This document shows, in pieces, positions 13,310 through 21,630 of a DNA stretch of 64,000 bases. This DNA comes from JALYUA01 sp038203955. Lineage in GTDB: Bacteria; Acidobacteriota; Thermoanaerobaculia; UBA5066; Gp7-AA6. Made by a program: the position numbers and the translations under genes. The notes beneath the pieces are model-generated. The model did not search any database and was not told where the DNA came from. It saw only the letters and a program-made list of their open reading frames with translations. The stretch covers positions 1-64,000 of the forward strand of contig JBBRDK010000002.1 of NCBI GenBank assembly GCA_038203955.1, read 5' to 3'. Each line of letters starts with the position of its first letter. The first letter of the stretch is position 1.

Positions 13310-15606
13310 CGCGCTCTTTCGCGGGCGAGACGCTCGAACCCATCGGCGACTGCCTTCTGCGGGGCTCCGCCGAGCACGTTGAAACCGCGCTCGTCCGGCC
13401 GGGCCTCGCGGCCGGAGGAGAACGCCTTCCACCAGTAGACGCCCTTCCACCAGGTCTCTCTCTCGAGCGCCCGGTAGACGGCCGCGATCGCGCGCGCCGC
13501 GTCGCGTGCATGGGCCGGCCGTCCGCTGTTTTCGTCGTGCGGGGCGATCCAGGCGGAACGGCAGAGCGGAAACCCCGCCTCTGTGAAGATCACCGGCTTT
13601 CCGAGCTTGGCCGACAGCGCCCCGAGCGGCCGCGCCGCCGCCCGCACGCCCGCCTCCAGAGCGGCGTCGGCCGCCTCGGGCTCGGCGCTCGGAGGATCGT
13701 AGAAATCGACGCCGATCGCATCCAGGGCATCCCAGAATCCGATCCGGATCGCCCCCGCGGTCCAGTTGGCCGCGTAGGTCAACGGCGCGCCGGTCGCGAG
13801 ACGCACGGCCGCGATCGCCTCGCGCCATTCTTCCGTCCGCGCCTCCGTCTGGATGAGCTCCGTCCCGACGCAGAAGAGAGCGGCGCCGGAGGCCTCGGTG
13901 ACGATCGCATGGTGCACCAGGAACCGGCGGTACACCGCGAACCAGCGGGACCAGTCGTCCGGCGAGCTCATCGCGATGTTGCCGACGAAGACCTCGTGCC
14001 CGACCCAGATCTGCGGCTTCACCATCGACGTGATGCCCAGGGCCCGGCCGTCGGTCACCGCGCGCAGCGTTCCCTCGTCGGTCTCGCCCTGAGGGCTGCG
14101 GTGAACGAAAGACAGGCCCGGCCGGGACGCCTCGCGCTGGAAGGCGAAGGGCATCACGGAGATCGCGTTCGCGCCGAGGCGCGCCAGACGCGACAGGGTC
14201 TCCCGGGAGCGCGGCGAGGCGTAGCTCGCGTCCATCGAGTTCGACATGGCGTAGGAGAGACCGCGCAGGAACCCCGCGGGGAGAGGTCTGCGGGCGGGCG
14301 CGGAGACGGGCGCTTTGCCCGCTGCGGCCTGCCAGCGGGTGAGCGCGCTCGCCAGCGCCGGACGCTCACCCGTCAGATCGCGCAGCACCGCGGACTCGCC
14401 GTCGGTCCGGACGCCGGCCTCGATCCACGCCGCCGCCGTTCCGACGGCGAGGATCGGGGAGACGTCTTCGTCCGAATCCGCGACCTCCTGGACAGATGGC
14501 GCGACGCGAGCGCGCTCGGCAAACGCCGCGAAGCCCGCGACGTCCCGGCCCCACCAGCGGCCGGACCCTCTGGCGCCCAAGGCCATCAGAAGCGTCGGCC
14601 GGGAGAAGAGTGCGGGAGCGGCCGAGCCGTGCGCCGCCGCGGCGAAGACGGGAGACACGAGATCGGGCTCGGCGGGCGCCGAGGCGTCGACGTCGACCCG
14701 GACCTCGTCCCCCTCGCGGCTGACGTCCGCCGGCCGCGAGGATCCTGTGAGCCGGGCCTTCGCGGTCGCTTCGGAAAAGACCCGCACGGAAATGGGAAGT
14801 CCTGCGCCCTTCTTCAGGAAGCGCGCGAGCATCGGCTCGAGCCGTTCGACGGCGCCGCGATCCGCCTCCGCGAACCTCCAGCGCACGCCGGCCCGCTCGG
14901 CCGTCACGAAGGAGCGCAGCAGCTCCTCGCGGAGCCGAATCTCGTCGTGGTCCGACGCCCGCACGATCCCGAGAACGGGTCCCGCCGCGCGAAAGCGCCC
15001 TGTCTTGACGAGATCCCCGGACACGACCGTGTAGTCCGTCTCGGGTCCGTCCCGGAAAAACAGGCGACGTCCGGCGAGCCGCGGCACCGCGGAGCGCGCA
15101 TTGGCGAAGAGCAGCGTCTCGGAGGCGTTTGCGGGGTCCCTCACCGCGATGGCGTCCTCCGGCGAGACGTACGCGCGGCCGTCGAAGACGAACCCCTTTC
15201 CCTCGGGGCGGACGCCGAACCGCAGAAGGCGGCGGGAAAATTCGGGGGACGGCGGAGAGATCGCGACGCGCAGCGTCTCCCAGCCGGCCGCCACCGGCGC
15301 GCCTTCGGGCCCCGTCTGGACTTCGATGCCCTGGCGCCCGGCCCATCCCGCGAAGCGGTCGAGCTCCGCGGCGGTCAGGACGCCCTCCGCCGCGCGCACC
15401 GCGATGCGACGCTTCGGGTCGGGCCGCGCCGTCGGCGCTGCGGGGCTCACGGCCGTCGGCGCGGCGGGGCTCGCGGCGGGCGACGCCGCGGCCGGTGGCT
15501 CACCGCCCATCTGGCGGCAGGCGGCGAGGGACATGACGCAGAGCCAGCCGGCCGCGAGCATCTCCGCGCGCCGGATCACGCGCCCTGGCGCGGCGGCGCT
15601 TCTCAT
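13306..15606 (-). CDS. Lipoprotein with C-terminal GH113-like glycoside hydrolase domain
   Basis: A 766-residue protein. The N-terminus carries a signal peptide with a lipobox-like SLAAC, so Cys30 is probably lipidated. An Ala/Pro-rich linker and a 330-residue region of unknown fold follow. From about residue 430 a barrel-like domain contains LRGLSYAMSNSMDASYASP, FCVGTELIQTEA, GVDFYDP and PVIFTEAGFP. The two Glu residues in GTEL and FTEAG correspond to the acid/base and nucleophile of GH113 beta-mannanase-type enzymes. The substrate is not known. The ATG at 15606 overlaps the pyrC stop (ATGA), placing an envelope glycosidase inside a pyrimidine operon. Confidence 0.75.
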   Translation of the reverse strand: MRSAAAPGRVIRRAEMLAAGWLCVMSLAACRQMGGEPPAAASPAASPAAPTAVSPAAPTARPDPKRRIAVRAAEGVLTAAELDRFAGWAGRQGIEVQTGPEGAPVAAGWETLRVAISPPSPEFSRRLLRFGVRPEGKGFVFDGRAYVSPEDAIAVRDPANASETLLFANARSAVPRLAGRRLFFRDGPETDYTVVSGDLVKTGRFRAAGPVLGIVRASDHDEIRLREELLRSFVTAERAGVRWRFAEADRGAVERLEPMLARFLKKGAGLPISVRVFSEATAKARLTGSSRPADVSREGDEVRVDVDASAPAEPDLVSPVFAAAAHGSAAPALFSRPTLLMALGARGSGRWWGRDVAGFAAFAERARVAPSVQEVADSDEDVSPILAVGTAAAWIEAGVRTDGESAVLRDLTGERPALASALTRWQAAAGKAPVSAPARRPLPAGFLRGLSYAMSNSMDASYASPRSRETLSRLARLGANAISVMPFAFQREASRPGLSFVHRSPQGETDEGTLRAVTDGRALGITSMVKPQIWVGHEVFVGNIAMSSPDDWSRWFAVYRRFLVHHAIVTEASGAALFCVGTELIQTEARTEEWREAIAAVRLATGAPLTYAANWTAGAIRIGFWDALDAIGVDFYDPPSAEPEAADAALEAGVRAAARPLGALSAKLGKPVIFTEAGFPLCRSAWIAPHDENSGRPAHARDAARAIAAVYRALERETWWKGVYWWKAFSSGREARPDERGFNVLGGAPQKAVADGFERLARERAR

Positions 15607-16901
15607 GCCCCAACGCGCCTCCACACGACGCGGCCTCCGACGACGGTCGCGGCCGGAGCGCCCACGAGCTCCCAGCCGGCGAAGGGCGTGTTCCGGGACA
15701 GAGACTCGAACCGCGCGGGGTCGACGGTCCCCCGCGCTTCCGGATCGAACACCGTCACGTCCGCGGGGGCTCCGTCCTCGAGACCTCCGCCCGGCAGCTC
15801 GAACGCCGCGGCCGGGCCGGTGGAAAACAGGGCCGCGAACCGGCGCAGAGAGAGGCGGCCCTTCCGGACGAGCCGGTCGTGGATCAGGGCCGCGGCCGTC
15901 TCGAGCCCGACGATCCCGAAGGGGGCGACGTTGAACTCGACCGCCTTCTCGTCTTCATGGTGCGGAGCGTGGTCCGTCGCAATCGCGTCCACCGTTCCGT
16001 CTTCGAGGCCCGCGATGAGCGTTTCGATGTCCTCCGGCTCCCTCAGCGGCGGATTCATCTTGGAGTTGGTCGAGAACCCCGAGCGCGAGACTTCTTCGTC
16101 CGTCAGGACCAGGTGGTGCGGAGCGACCTCGCACGTCACCGCGAGACCACGGCTCTTCGCCTCCCGCACGAGAGAGAGCGCGCGACTCGTCGAGAGGTGC
16201 GCGATGTGCAGCCTTCCTCCCGCGAGCTCCGCGACGAGAAGGTCGCGAGCGACCGCGGCGGCCTCCGCCATCGCGGGCTGCCCGGAGAGGCCGAGGCGGG
16301 TCGAGACCGCGCCCTCGTGCATCGGCGCGCCGCCCGAAAGGGTCGGGTCCTCGCAGTGCTGGACGATCGGCATGCCGAAGAGACTCGCGTGCTGGAACGC
16401 GTGCCGGAGCAGCGCCCCATCCGAGAGCCACTTTCCGTCGTCGGAGAGCGCCACGGCGCCGGCGATGCGCATCTCTCCGAACTCGGCCAGCTCTTTCCCG
16501 AGCTGGCCCCTCGTGATCGCTCCTATGGGATAGAGCCGCGTCGCCGCGACGCCCCGGGACTTGGACACGACGTACTCGGCGATCGCCCGGTTGTCGGTGA
16601 CGGGATCGGTGTTGGGCATCGCGCAGACCGCGGTGAATCCGCCCGCCGCGGCCGCCCTCAGGCCCGAGGCGATCGTCTCGGCGTGCTCCCGCCCCGGCTC
16701 TCGCAGATGCGCGTGCAGGTCGATGAACCCGGGGAAGACGAGCAGGCCGGCCGCCTCGACGATCTCCGCGCCCTCCCCGGGCAGCCCTTCACCGACCCGC
16801 TCGATCGTGCCGGAATCCACGTCGATCGAGACGTCGAGCAGGCCGTCGCGGCCGGACCGCGGGTCGATCACCCGGCCGCCGCGGATCATGAGACGCCTCA
16901 T
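15603..16901 (-). CDS. pyrC: Dihydroorotase (class I type)
   Basis: A 432-residue amidohydrolase that closes carbamoyl-aspartate to dihydroorotate in pyrimidine synthesis. Zinc-site motifs are present: FIDLHAHLREPG, the AMPNTDPVTDN loop, IVQHCEDPTL, HIAHLSTSRA and IATDHAPHHEDEK. The size and form match the larger class I enzymes found beside pyrB. The ATG at 16901 overlaps the pyrB stop by four bases. Confidence 0.95.
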   Translation of the reverse strand: MRRLMIRGGRVIDPRSGRDGLLDVSIDVDSGTIERVGEGLPGEGAEIVEAAGLLVFPGFIDLHAHLREPGREHAETIASGLRAAAAGGFTAVCAMPNTDPVTDNRAIAEYVVSKSRGVAATRLYPIGAITRGQLGKELAEFGEMRIAGAVALSDDGKWLSDGALLRHAFQHASLFGMPIVQHCEDPTLSGGAPMHEGAVSTRLGLSGQPAMAEAAAVARDLLVAELAGGRLHIAHLSTSRALSLVREAKSRGLAVTCEVAPHHLVLTDEEVSRSGFSTNSKMNPPLREPEDIETLIAGLEDGTVDAIATDHAPHHEDEKAVEFNVAPFGIVGLETAAALIHDRLVRKGRLSLRRFAALFSTGPAAAFELPGGGLEDGAPADVTVFDPEARGTVDPARFESLSRNTPFAGWELVGAPAATVVGGRVVWRRVGA

Positions 16902-17839
16902 GCGTCTCCTTCCCACCCTTGCCCCGTCAGGAGGAGGTAGAGAACGGCCATCCGCACCGCCACGCCGTTGGAGACCTGCTCCAGAATCAGCGAGCGGGGT
17001 GAGTCGGCGACCTCGGAGGAAATTTCCACACCACGGTTCATGGGACCGGGATGCATCACCACGGCGTCGGGACTCGCCTTGGCGAGCCTAGCGGCCGTGA
17101 GGCCGTATCGCTTGAAGTACTCGCGGGCCGACGGGAACAGCGACGACCCCTGCCGCTCGAGCTGCATGCGCAGCATCATGACGACGTCCGCGTCCGCAAG
17201 GGCCTCGTCGAAGTCCGTCGTCGCCTCGACGCCCATCTCATCGATTCGGGGCGGAAGGAGCGTCGGAGGCGCGCACACGACGACGCGCGCCCCCATCTTG
17301 GTCAGCAGCCAGATATTCGACCGCACGACGCGCGAATGAGCGAGATCTCCGACGATTGCGACGCGAAGACCCTCGAGCCGCCCGAAGTGGCGCCGGATGG
17401 TCAGCGCGTCGAGGAGCGCCTGCGTCGGGTGTTCGTGCGCGCCGTCCCCGGCATTCACGACCCCCGCGCGGAGATTCCGCGCCAGAAAATGAGGCACTCC
17501 GGGCGTGCCGTGGCGGATGACGATGAGGTCGGGCGCCATCGCCTGAAGGTTGCGGGCGGTATCGAGAAGCGACTCGCCCTTCTCGACGGAGCTTCCCTTC
17601 GCCGCGAAGTTGAGCGAGTCGGCCGAGAGCCATTTCTCCGCGGTCTCGAAGGAGAACCGCGTTCGGGTGGAGGCCTCGAAGAAGAGGTTGACGACCATCC
17701 GGCCGCGCAGCGCCGGAACCTTCTTGATCTGCCGCTCCCCGATCGAGCGCATCGCCTCCGCGGTGTCGAGGATCAGCCTGATCTCGTCAGGCGAAAGGGT
17801 CTCGATTCCGAGCAGATCTTTGGACTGGAGCGTGGGCAC
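16898..17839 (-). CDS. pyrB: Aspartate carbamoyltransferase catalytic subunit
   Basis: A 313-residue enzyme joining carbamoyl phosphate and aspartate, the committed step of pyrimidine synthesis. The carbamoyl-phosphate motif FFEASTRTRFSF is at about 53-64, with HEHPTQALLDALT and HPGPMNRGVEI further on. No regulatory pyrI gene is present nearby, as usual for organisms with PyrR control. The start is GTG 17839. It is separated from pyrR by 102 bases containing paired heptad arrays. Confidence 0.96.
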   Translation of the reverse strand: MPTLQSKDLLGIETLSPDEIRLILDTAEAMRSIGERQIKKVPALRGRMVVNLFFEASTRTRFSFETAEKWLSADSLNFAAKGSSVEKGESLLDTARNLQAMAPDLIVIRHGTPGVPHFLARNLRAGVVNAGDGAHEHPTQALLDALTIRRHFGRLEGLRVAIVGDLAHSRVVRSNIWLLTKMGARVVVCAPPTLLPPRIDEMGVEATTDFDEALADADVVMMLRMQLERQGSSLFPSAREYFKRYGLTAARLAKASPDAVVMHPGPMNRGVEISSEVADSPRSLILEQVSNGVAVRMAVLYLLLTGQGWEGDA

Positions 17840-17844
17840 CGGGA

Positions 17845-17936
17845 GGGCGTCAGGCGTCAGGCGCCAGGCGCGGGGCGAAGAGAGGAAGGGAAGACCTGCA
17901 GCCGCCAGCGCCCGGCGCCGAGCGCCCAGCGCCCTC
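17845..17936 (-). repeat. Inverted heptad arrays between pyrR and pyrB
   Basis: On the plus strand, GGCGTCA, GGCGTCA, GGCGCCA, GGCGCGG lie near 17847-17874. The complementary CAGCGCC, CGGCGCC, GAGCGCC, CAGCGCC lie near 17906-17933. In the pyr transcript these arms can form a very stable GC-rich hairpin directly before pyrB. Confidence 0.8.
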
Positions 17937-17941
17937 TGCGA

Positions 17942-18496
17942 TCACGCCGTCTTCTCGAGGATCCAGACTTCGTCCGTCCCGTCGGTCTCCTGAAACATGA
18001 CCTTGATCACCTCGCGGCCCGCCGTGGGGACGCTCTTCCCCACGTAGTTCGCTTCGATCGGCAGCTCCCGGTGGCCTCGGTCGATCAGGACCGCGAGGCG
18101 CATCGCCCGGGGCCTGCCGAGATCGATGATCCCGTCGAGCGCGGCCCGGATGGTTCGCCCGGTGTACAGCACGTCGTCGCACAGGAGAACGGTTCTCCCG
18201 TTCAGGTCGAAGTCGATCTCCGTCTTCTTCAGGAGCGGCTGCGGGGCGACGAGGGAGAGGTCGTCCCGGTACAGGGTGATGTCGAGCGTGCCCACCGGGA
18301 ACGGCCGCTCGACGAGCTCGCCGAGGCGCGCCGCGAGGCGGGTGGCCAGGGGGACGCCCCGGGTGCGTATCCCGATGAAGGCCAGGTCGGGAAGGTCCTT
18401 CTGGCGCTCGGCGATCTCGTGCGCCATGCGATCGACCATGCGACGGATCCGCTCGCTGTCGAGAATCCGGGCCTTTTTGACGAGCGTTTCAGCCAA
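17942..18496 (-). CDS. pyrR: Pyr operon regulator / uracil phosphoribosyltransferase PyrR
   Basis: A 184-residue phosphoribosyltransferase-fold protein that in many bacteria binds pyr mRNA in a UMP-dependent way and causes attenuation. The PRPP-binding signature VLLCDDVLYTGRTIRAA is at about 109-125. The N-terminal GIRTRGVPLATRLA and the family TLDITLYRDDL segment are also present. It is the first gene of the pyr operon on the minus strand. I found no clear canonical PyrR-binding loop in the 116-base gap upstream. Confidence 0.95.
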   Translation of the reverse strand: MAETLVKKARILDSERIRRMVDRMAHEIAERQKDLPDLAFIGIRTRGVPLATRLAARLGELVERPFPVGTLDITLYRDDLSLVAPQPLLKKTEIDFDLNGRTVLLCDDVLYTGRTIRAALDGIIDLGRPRAMRLAVLIDRGHRELPIEANYVGKSVPTAGREVIKVMFQETDGTDEVWILEKTA

Positions 18497-18591
18497 CGTC
18501 GGGGCAGTCTATGGGCGATGTCCCCCCCCGTCAAGGCGCGGGCCCCGGCGGAAAACGGCCGAAAACTGCCCTCTGTCCGGACGATTCGAGT

Positions 18592-18597
18592 TAGAAT
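18592..18597 (+). promoter_or_regulatory. Candidate -10 element for the MglA-like GTPase gene
   Basis: TAGAAT in an AT-rich stretch 15 bases before ATG 18613. It would give a leader of about ten bases, too short for a normal ribosome site, and none is seen. Confidence 0.35.
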
Positions 18598-18612
18598 TGC
18601 ACAAAAATAGAA

Positions 18613-20625
18613 ATGGTCATCTACAACGCGGCTACGCGTGAGCTGACGGCGAAGATCGTGTACTACGGTCCGGGTCTGGGCGGCAAGACCACGAACCTGC
18701 ACCTGCTCCACGAGCGCCTGGAGCCCGCGACCGTCGGGAAGCTCCTGAATCTCGCGACGCAGACGGACCGGACGATCTACTTCGACCTTCTTCCGGTCGA
18801 GCTCGGCGACATCAAGGGCTACAAGATCCGTTTTCAGCTCGCGACGGTGCCGGGACAGACCGCCTTCAACGAAACGCGCCGCGTCGTCTTGAAGGGAACC
18901 GACGGCATCGTCTTCGTCGCGGATTCCCAGTGGACCATGCTTCCGAAGAACCTCGAAAGCTGGCAGAACCTCAAGGAAAACCTGAAGGCCAACGGGGTCT
19001 CGTTCGAGGGCATCCCGATCGTCATCCAGTACAACAAGCGCGACTTGAGCGACATCCTCTCCGTCGACGCGCTGCAGGAGGCCCTCGGGCTTTCCGCCTA
19101 TCCCTTCGTCGAAGCGGTCGCGAGCGCCGGACGGGGCGTCACCGAGACGTTCAAGCTGATTTCCAAGCTGACATTCGTCGATCTCCTTCGCCGGCTGCAG
19201 GGCCGGAAGCCCGAGGAGGCCGGGCCGCTCCCTCCCCGCCGGGAGCCGGACGACCTGCTCTCGTGGAAGGATTCACTCTTGAACCGGGGCGCGGCTCCCC
19301 CGCCGGCGCCCGCTCCCTCCCGCGAGGCTCCGCCGGCGGCCGATTCCGGATCCCTCGCGAAACGGCCTCTCGCGCTCGTGCCGTCGCTTCCCGACGAAGC
19401 GCCGTTCGAGACGGAGGACGCGGCGGACGTCGCGTCGGAGGTTTCCGCGGAGTCCGACGCTCCGTTCTCCGAAACCGGCGCCTCGCATCGCGCGGCCGCC
19501 GGCCCGCCGGCGCACTCCGACGGTCCGCCGCCTCCCTCCTCGGAGGCGTGGTCCACAGGCGCGCTCCCGGAGCTTTCGCTGCCCCCGCTGCCGGCGATCC
19601 CCGATCTCGAGCCGGCCGGCCCCATTGCGGCGGAGACCACACCGGAGGCGCTCACGCGGGAATCCCTCGGTAGCCCGTCGCCCGAATCGCCGGAACCGCT
19701 CGAGTTCCTGGATCCCGCGACCGCCCTGGACGCTCCCTCGGAGATGGAGCACGGCGCGAGCTCGGAATCCGGCGCGAGCGCCGAGTCCGCTGCCACGCCG
19801 ACGCTCGCTTCCGTCTCGAGCGAGGCTCGCGAGCCGGTCGAAGCCTCCCGCGGGGCGGCGTCAGCCGAGGCCGCGGTAAACGAGCAGACGGACGCCCGCT
19901 TCCGGGCTCTCGAGGCGAAGGTGGAAGAGGCCGTGGAGGAAATCGCCCGCGAGCGTGAGGAGCGACACCGCGCGGAAGTAGAACGCCGCCGCTCGGAAAG
20001 CGACGCGGCGGCGCTGACGGCGCGCCTGGAGACCATCGAGCGCGAGGCGCGGGACCTCGGAAAGACTCTTGGAGAAAAACACGACTCGTTCGAGGGACGA
20101 ATCCAGGCGCTCGCCGGATCGCTCGAGGGACGGGACGACGTGGAGGCCCGGATTCGTGAGGCGCACGACCGGCTTTCCGCCAGCGAGAAACGGCAGCGCA
20201 CCTACGAGGACGACGTCTCGATCTCGCTGCGCAGTTTCGGCGAGCGCGGCGAGAAGGTATCGGCGCAGATCGCCGGGATCGCAGAACGCCACGACCGTCT
20301 CCAGGAACAGATCGCCACGATCCACCAGCAGATCGAGGTGCTCGAGGCCGCTCTCAGGGAGAAGACGTCGCAGAGCCGCCGCGAGGCGGATGACATTCGG
20401 ACCGAGCTTCAGACGCTCCGCGGAGCGATCGAGGAGCGGATCGGGCACGGCCATCGCGAGGCCGAAGACATCCGGAGCCAGATCGCGCCGCTTCTCGAGG
20501 CCCACGGGCAGCGCGGCGCGGACGACGAGCGCCTCTCGCAGGAGTTCGACCGCCTTCGGGAATCGCTGGCCGACTCGCTGGGAGACCTTTCGGAGCGGCT
20601 GCGGAGAGCCGTGCGGGGGGCGTAA
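18613..20625 (+). CDS. MglA-like small GTPase fused to a Pro/Ser-rich linker and long coiled coil
   Basis: A 670-residue protein. Residues 1-195 are a Ras-like GTPase of the MglA family: the start MVIYNAATRELTAKIVYYGP, P-loop GPGLGGKTT, LATVPGQTAFNETRR in the switch region and YNKRDL for guanine recognition. MglA proteins control polarity and motility in Myxococcus and relatives and act in the cytoplasm. Residues 200-415 are a Pro/Ala/Glu/Ser-rich, probably disordered linker. Residues 420-670 are a long charged coiled coil rich in RE..E repeats. Typical MglA is about 195 residues, so the tail is an addition that may self-associate or bind a cytoskeletal partner. No MglB-like activator is nearby. 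Confidence 0.85.
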   Translation: MVIYNAATRELTAKIVYYGPGLGGKTTNLHLLHERLEPATVGKLLNLATQTDRTIYFDLLPVELGDIKGYKIRFQLATVPGQTAFNETRRVVLKGTDGIVFVADSQWTMLPKNLESWQNLKENLKANGVSFEGIPIVIQYNKRDLSDILSVDALQEALGLSAYPFVEAVASAGRGVTETFKLISKLTFVDLLRRLQGRKPEEAGPLPPRREPDDLLSWKDSLLNRGAAPPPAPAPSREAPPAADSGSLAKRPLALVPSLPDEAPFETEDAADVASEVSAESDAPFSETGASHRAAAGPPAHSDGPPPPSSEAWSTGALPELSLPPLPAIPDLEPAGPIAAETTPEALTRESLGSPSPESPEPLEFLDPATALDAPSEMEHGASSESGASAESAATPTLASVSSEAREPVEASRGAASAEAAVNEQTDARFRALEAKVEEAVEEIAREREERHRAEVERRRSESDAAALTARLETIEREARDLGKTLGEKHDSFEGRIQALAGSLEGRDDVEARIREAHDRLSASEKRQRTYEDDVSISLRSFGERGEKVSAQIAGIAERHDRLQEQIATIHQQIEVLEAALREKTSQSRREADDIRTELQTLRGAIEERIGHGHREAEDIRSQIAPLLEAHGQRGADDERLSQEFDRLRESLADSLGDLSERLRRAVRGA

Positions 20626-20627
20626 GA

Positions 20628-20697
20628 AAGTTGAGAGTTTAGAGTCAGGAGTTCAGACCAAGAAGCCGGCGGTGTGCACTCTCAACTCTCAACTCCC
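20628..20697 (+). repeat. Inverted heptad arrays between convergent genes (GTTGAGA type)
   Basis: The left arm (GTTGAGA, GTTTAGA, GTCAGGA, GTTCAGA) and right arm (CTCTCAACTCTCAACTCC) are complementary and separated by a short GC-rich stretch. They lie between the MglA fusion stop and era; the era stop codon is inside the right arm. Confidence 0.88.
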
Positions 20698-21630
20698 TCC
20701 CACCAGCCTCGATAGAAACCTCTCGTCTTCCCGCCAGTCCGCGCGGACGCGGACGGTGAGCTCTAAGAAGTAGCGCCGGCCGCTCTGCGCTTCGAGCTCC
20801 TGGCGGGCGGCGGTGCCGATGTCCCGGATCATCGTGCCGCCCCGCCCGACGATGATCCCCTTCTGCCCTTCCTTCTCGACCACGATGGACGCGGAGACGA
20901 CCGTCAGGTTCTTCGCCTCGTCTTCGCGGACGGACTCGACCAGGACGGCGGAGGCGAAGGGCAGCTCTTCGCGCGTGCGCTCCAGAAGCTTCTCCCGCAC
21001 GACTTCGCCGATCCATTCCGACTCCGGCGTCGCGGTCAGAAAGTCGTCGTCGTACGCCGCCTCGCCCGCGGGAAGGGCGGCGACGAGAAGGGAGGCCAGA
21101 CGCTCGACGCCGTCTCCGGTCTTCGCGGAGATCGGAATCACGTCGCGAAAGGCATAACGGGCGGAAAAATCCGCGAGCAGCGGGAGCAAGGCGGGCTTGG
21201 GGAGAAGATCGACCTTGTTCAGGGCGAGAATGGCGGGCTTTCCGGCCCGCTCGAGAAGGCGGATCAGAAACTCCTCTCCCTTGCCGCGCCGATCGGCTGC
21301 GTCGATCACGAGCAGAACCAGGTCGGCCGTCGACAGCGCGTCCGTCGCGTCGCGAACCATGGCGGAATTCATGCGGTGCTCCGGCCGGTGGATCCCGGGC
21401 GTGTCCACGAGAGCGATCTCGGCCCCCGGCCGCCGCGCAATGCCCAGAATCCGCCGCCGGGTCGTCTGAGGCTTGTCGGAGACGATGGCCACTTTTTCGC
21501 CGACCAGCCGGTTGACGAGAGTGGATTTTCCGGCGTTCGGGCGCCCGACGACGGCGACCGCGCCCGCCCGGAAGGGGACGGCGTCTTCGGAGGGGACGGA
21601 GTCTCCGACGGGGACGGCGTCTTCGTTCAC
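20689..21630 (-). CDS. era: GTPase Era
   Basis: A 313-residue GTPase that binds 16S rRNA and assists 30S maturation. G motifs: GRPNAGKST, DKPQTTRRRILGI in switch I, DTPGIH and NKVDLL. The C-terminal KH domain contains GIIVGRGGTMIRDIG. The start GTG 21630 overlaps the corC stop (GTGA) and adds a ~20-residue acidic N-terminal tail with repeated DAVP/DSVP units not seen in typical Era. The stop is supplied by a heptad array. It is the last gene of the phoH-HD-ybeY-corC-era operon. Confidence 0.96.
   Translation of the reverse strand: MNEDAVPVGDSVPSEDAVPFRAGAVAVVGRPNAGKSTLVNRLVGEKVAIVSDKPQTTRRRILGIARRPGAEIALVDTPGIHRPEHRMNSAMVRDATDALSTADLVLLVIDAADRRGKGEEFLIRLLERAGKPAILALNKVDLLPKPALLPLLADFSARYAFRDVIPISAKTGDGVERLASLLVAALPAGEAAYDDDFLTATPESEWIGEVVREKLLERTREELPFASAVLVESVREDEAKNLTVVSASIVVEKEGQKGIIVGRGGTMIRDIGTAARQELEAQSGRRYFLELTVRVRADWREDERFLSRLVGGS

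Noticed and set aside
13510..16533. A 1007-codon open frame on the plus strand
   Set aside because: It is antisense to suhB, the GH113-like gene and pyrC, has Arg/Gly-rich low-complexity translation and no motifs; long open shadows are expected at this GC content.
17840..18612. Canonical PyrR attenuator with anti-terminator and T-run
   Set aside because: I could not find the conserved PyrR-binding loop or a T-run in either gap; only the heptad hairpin is reported.
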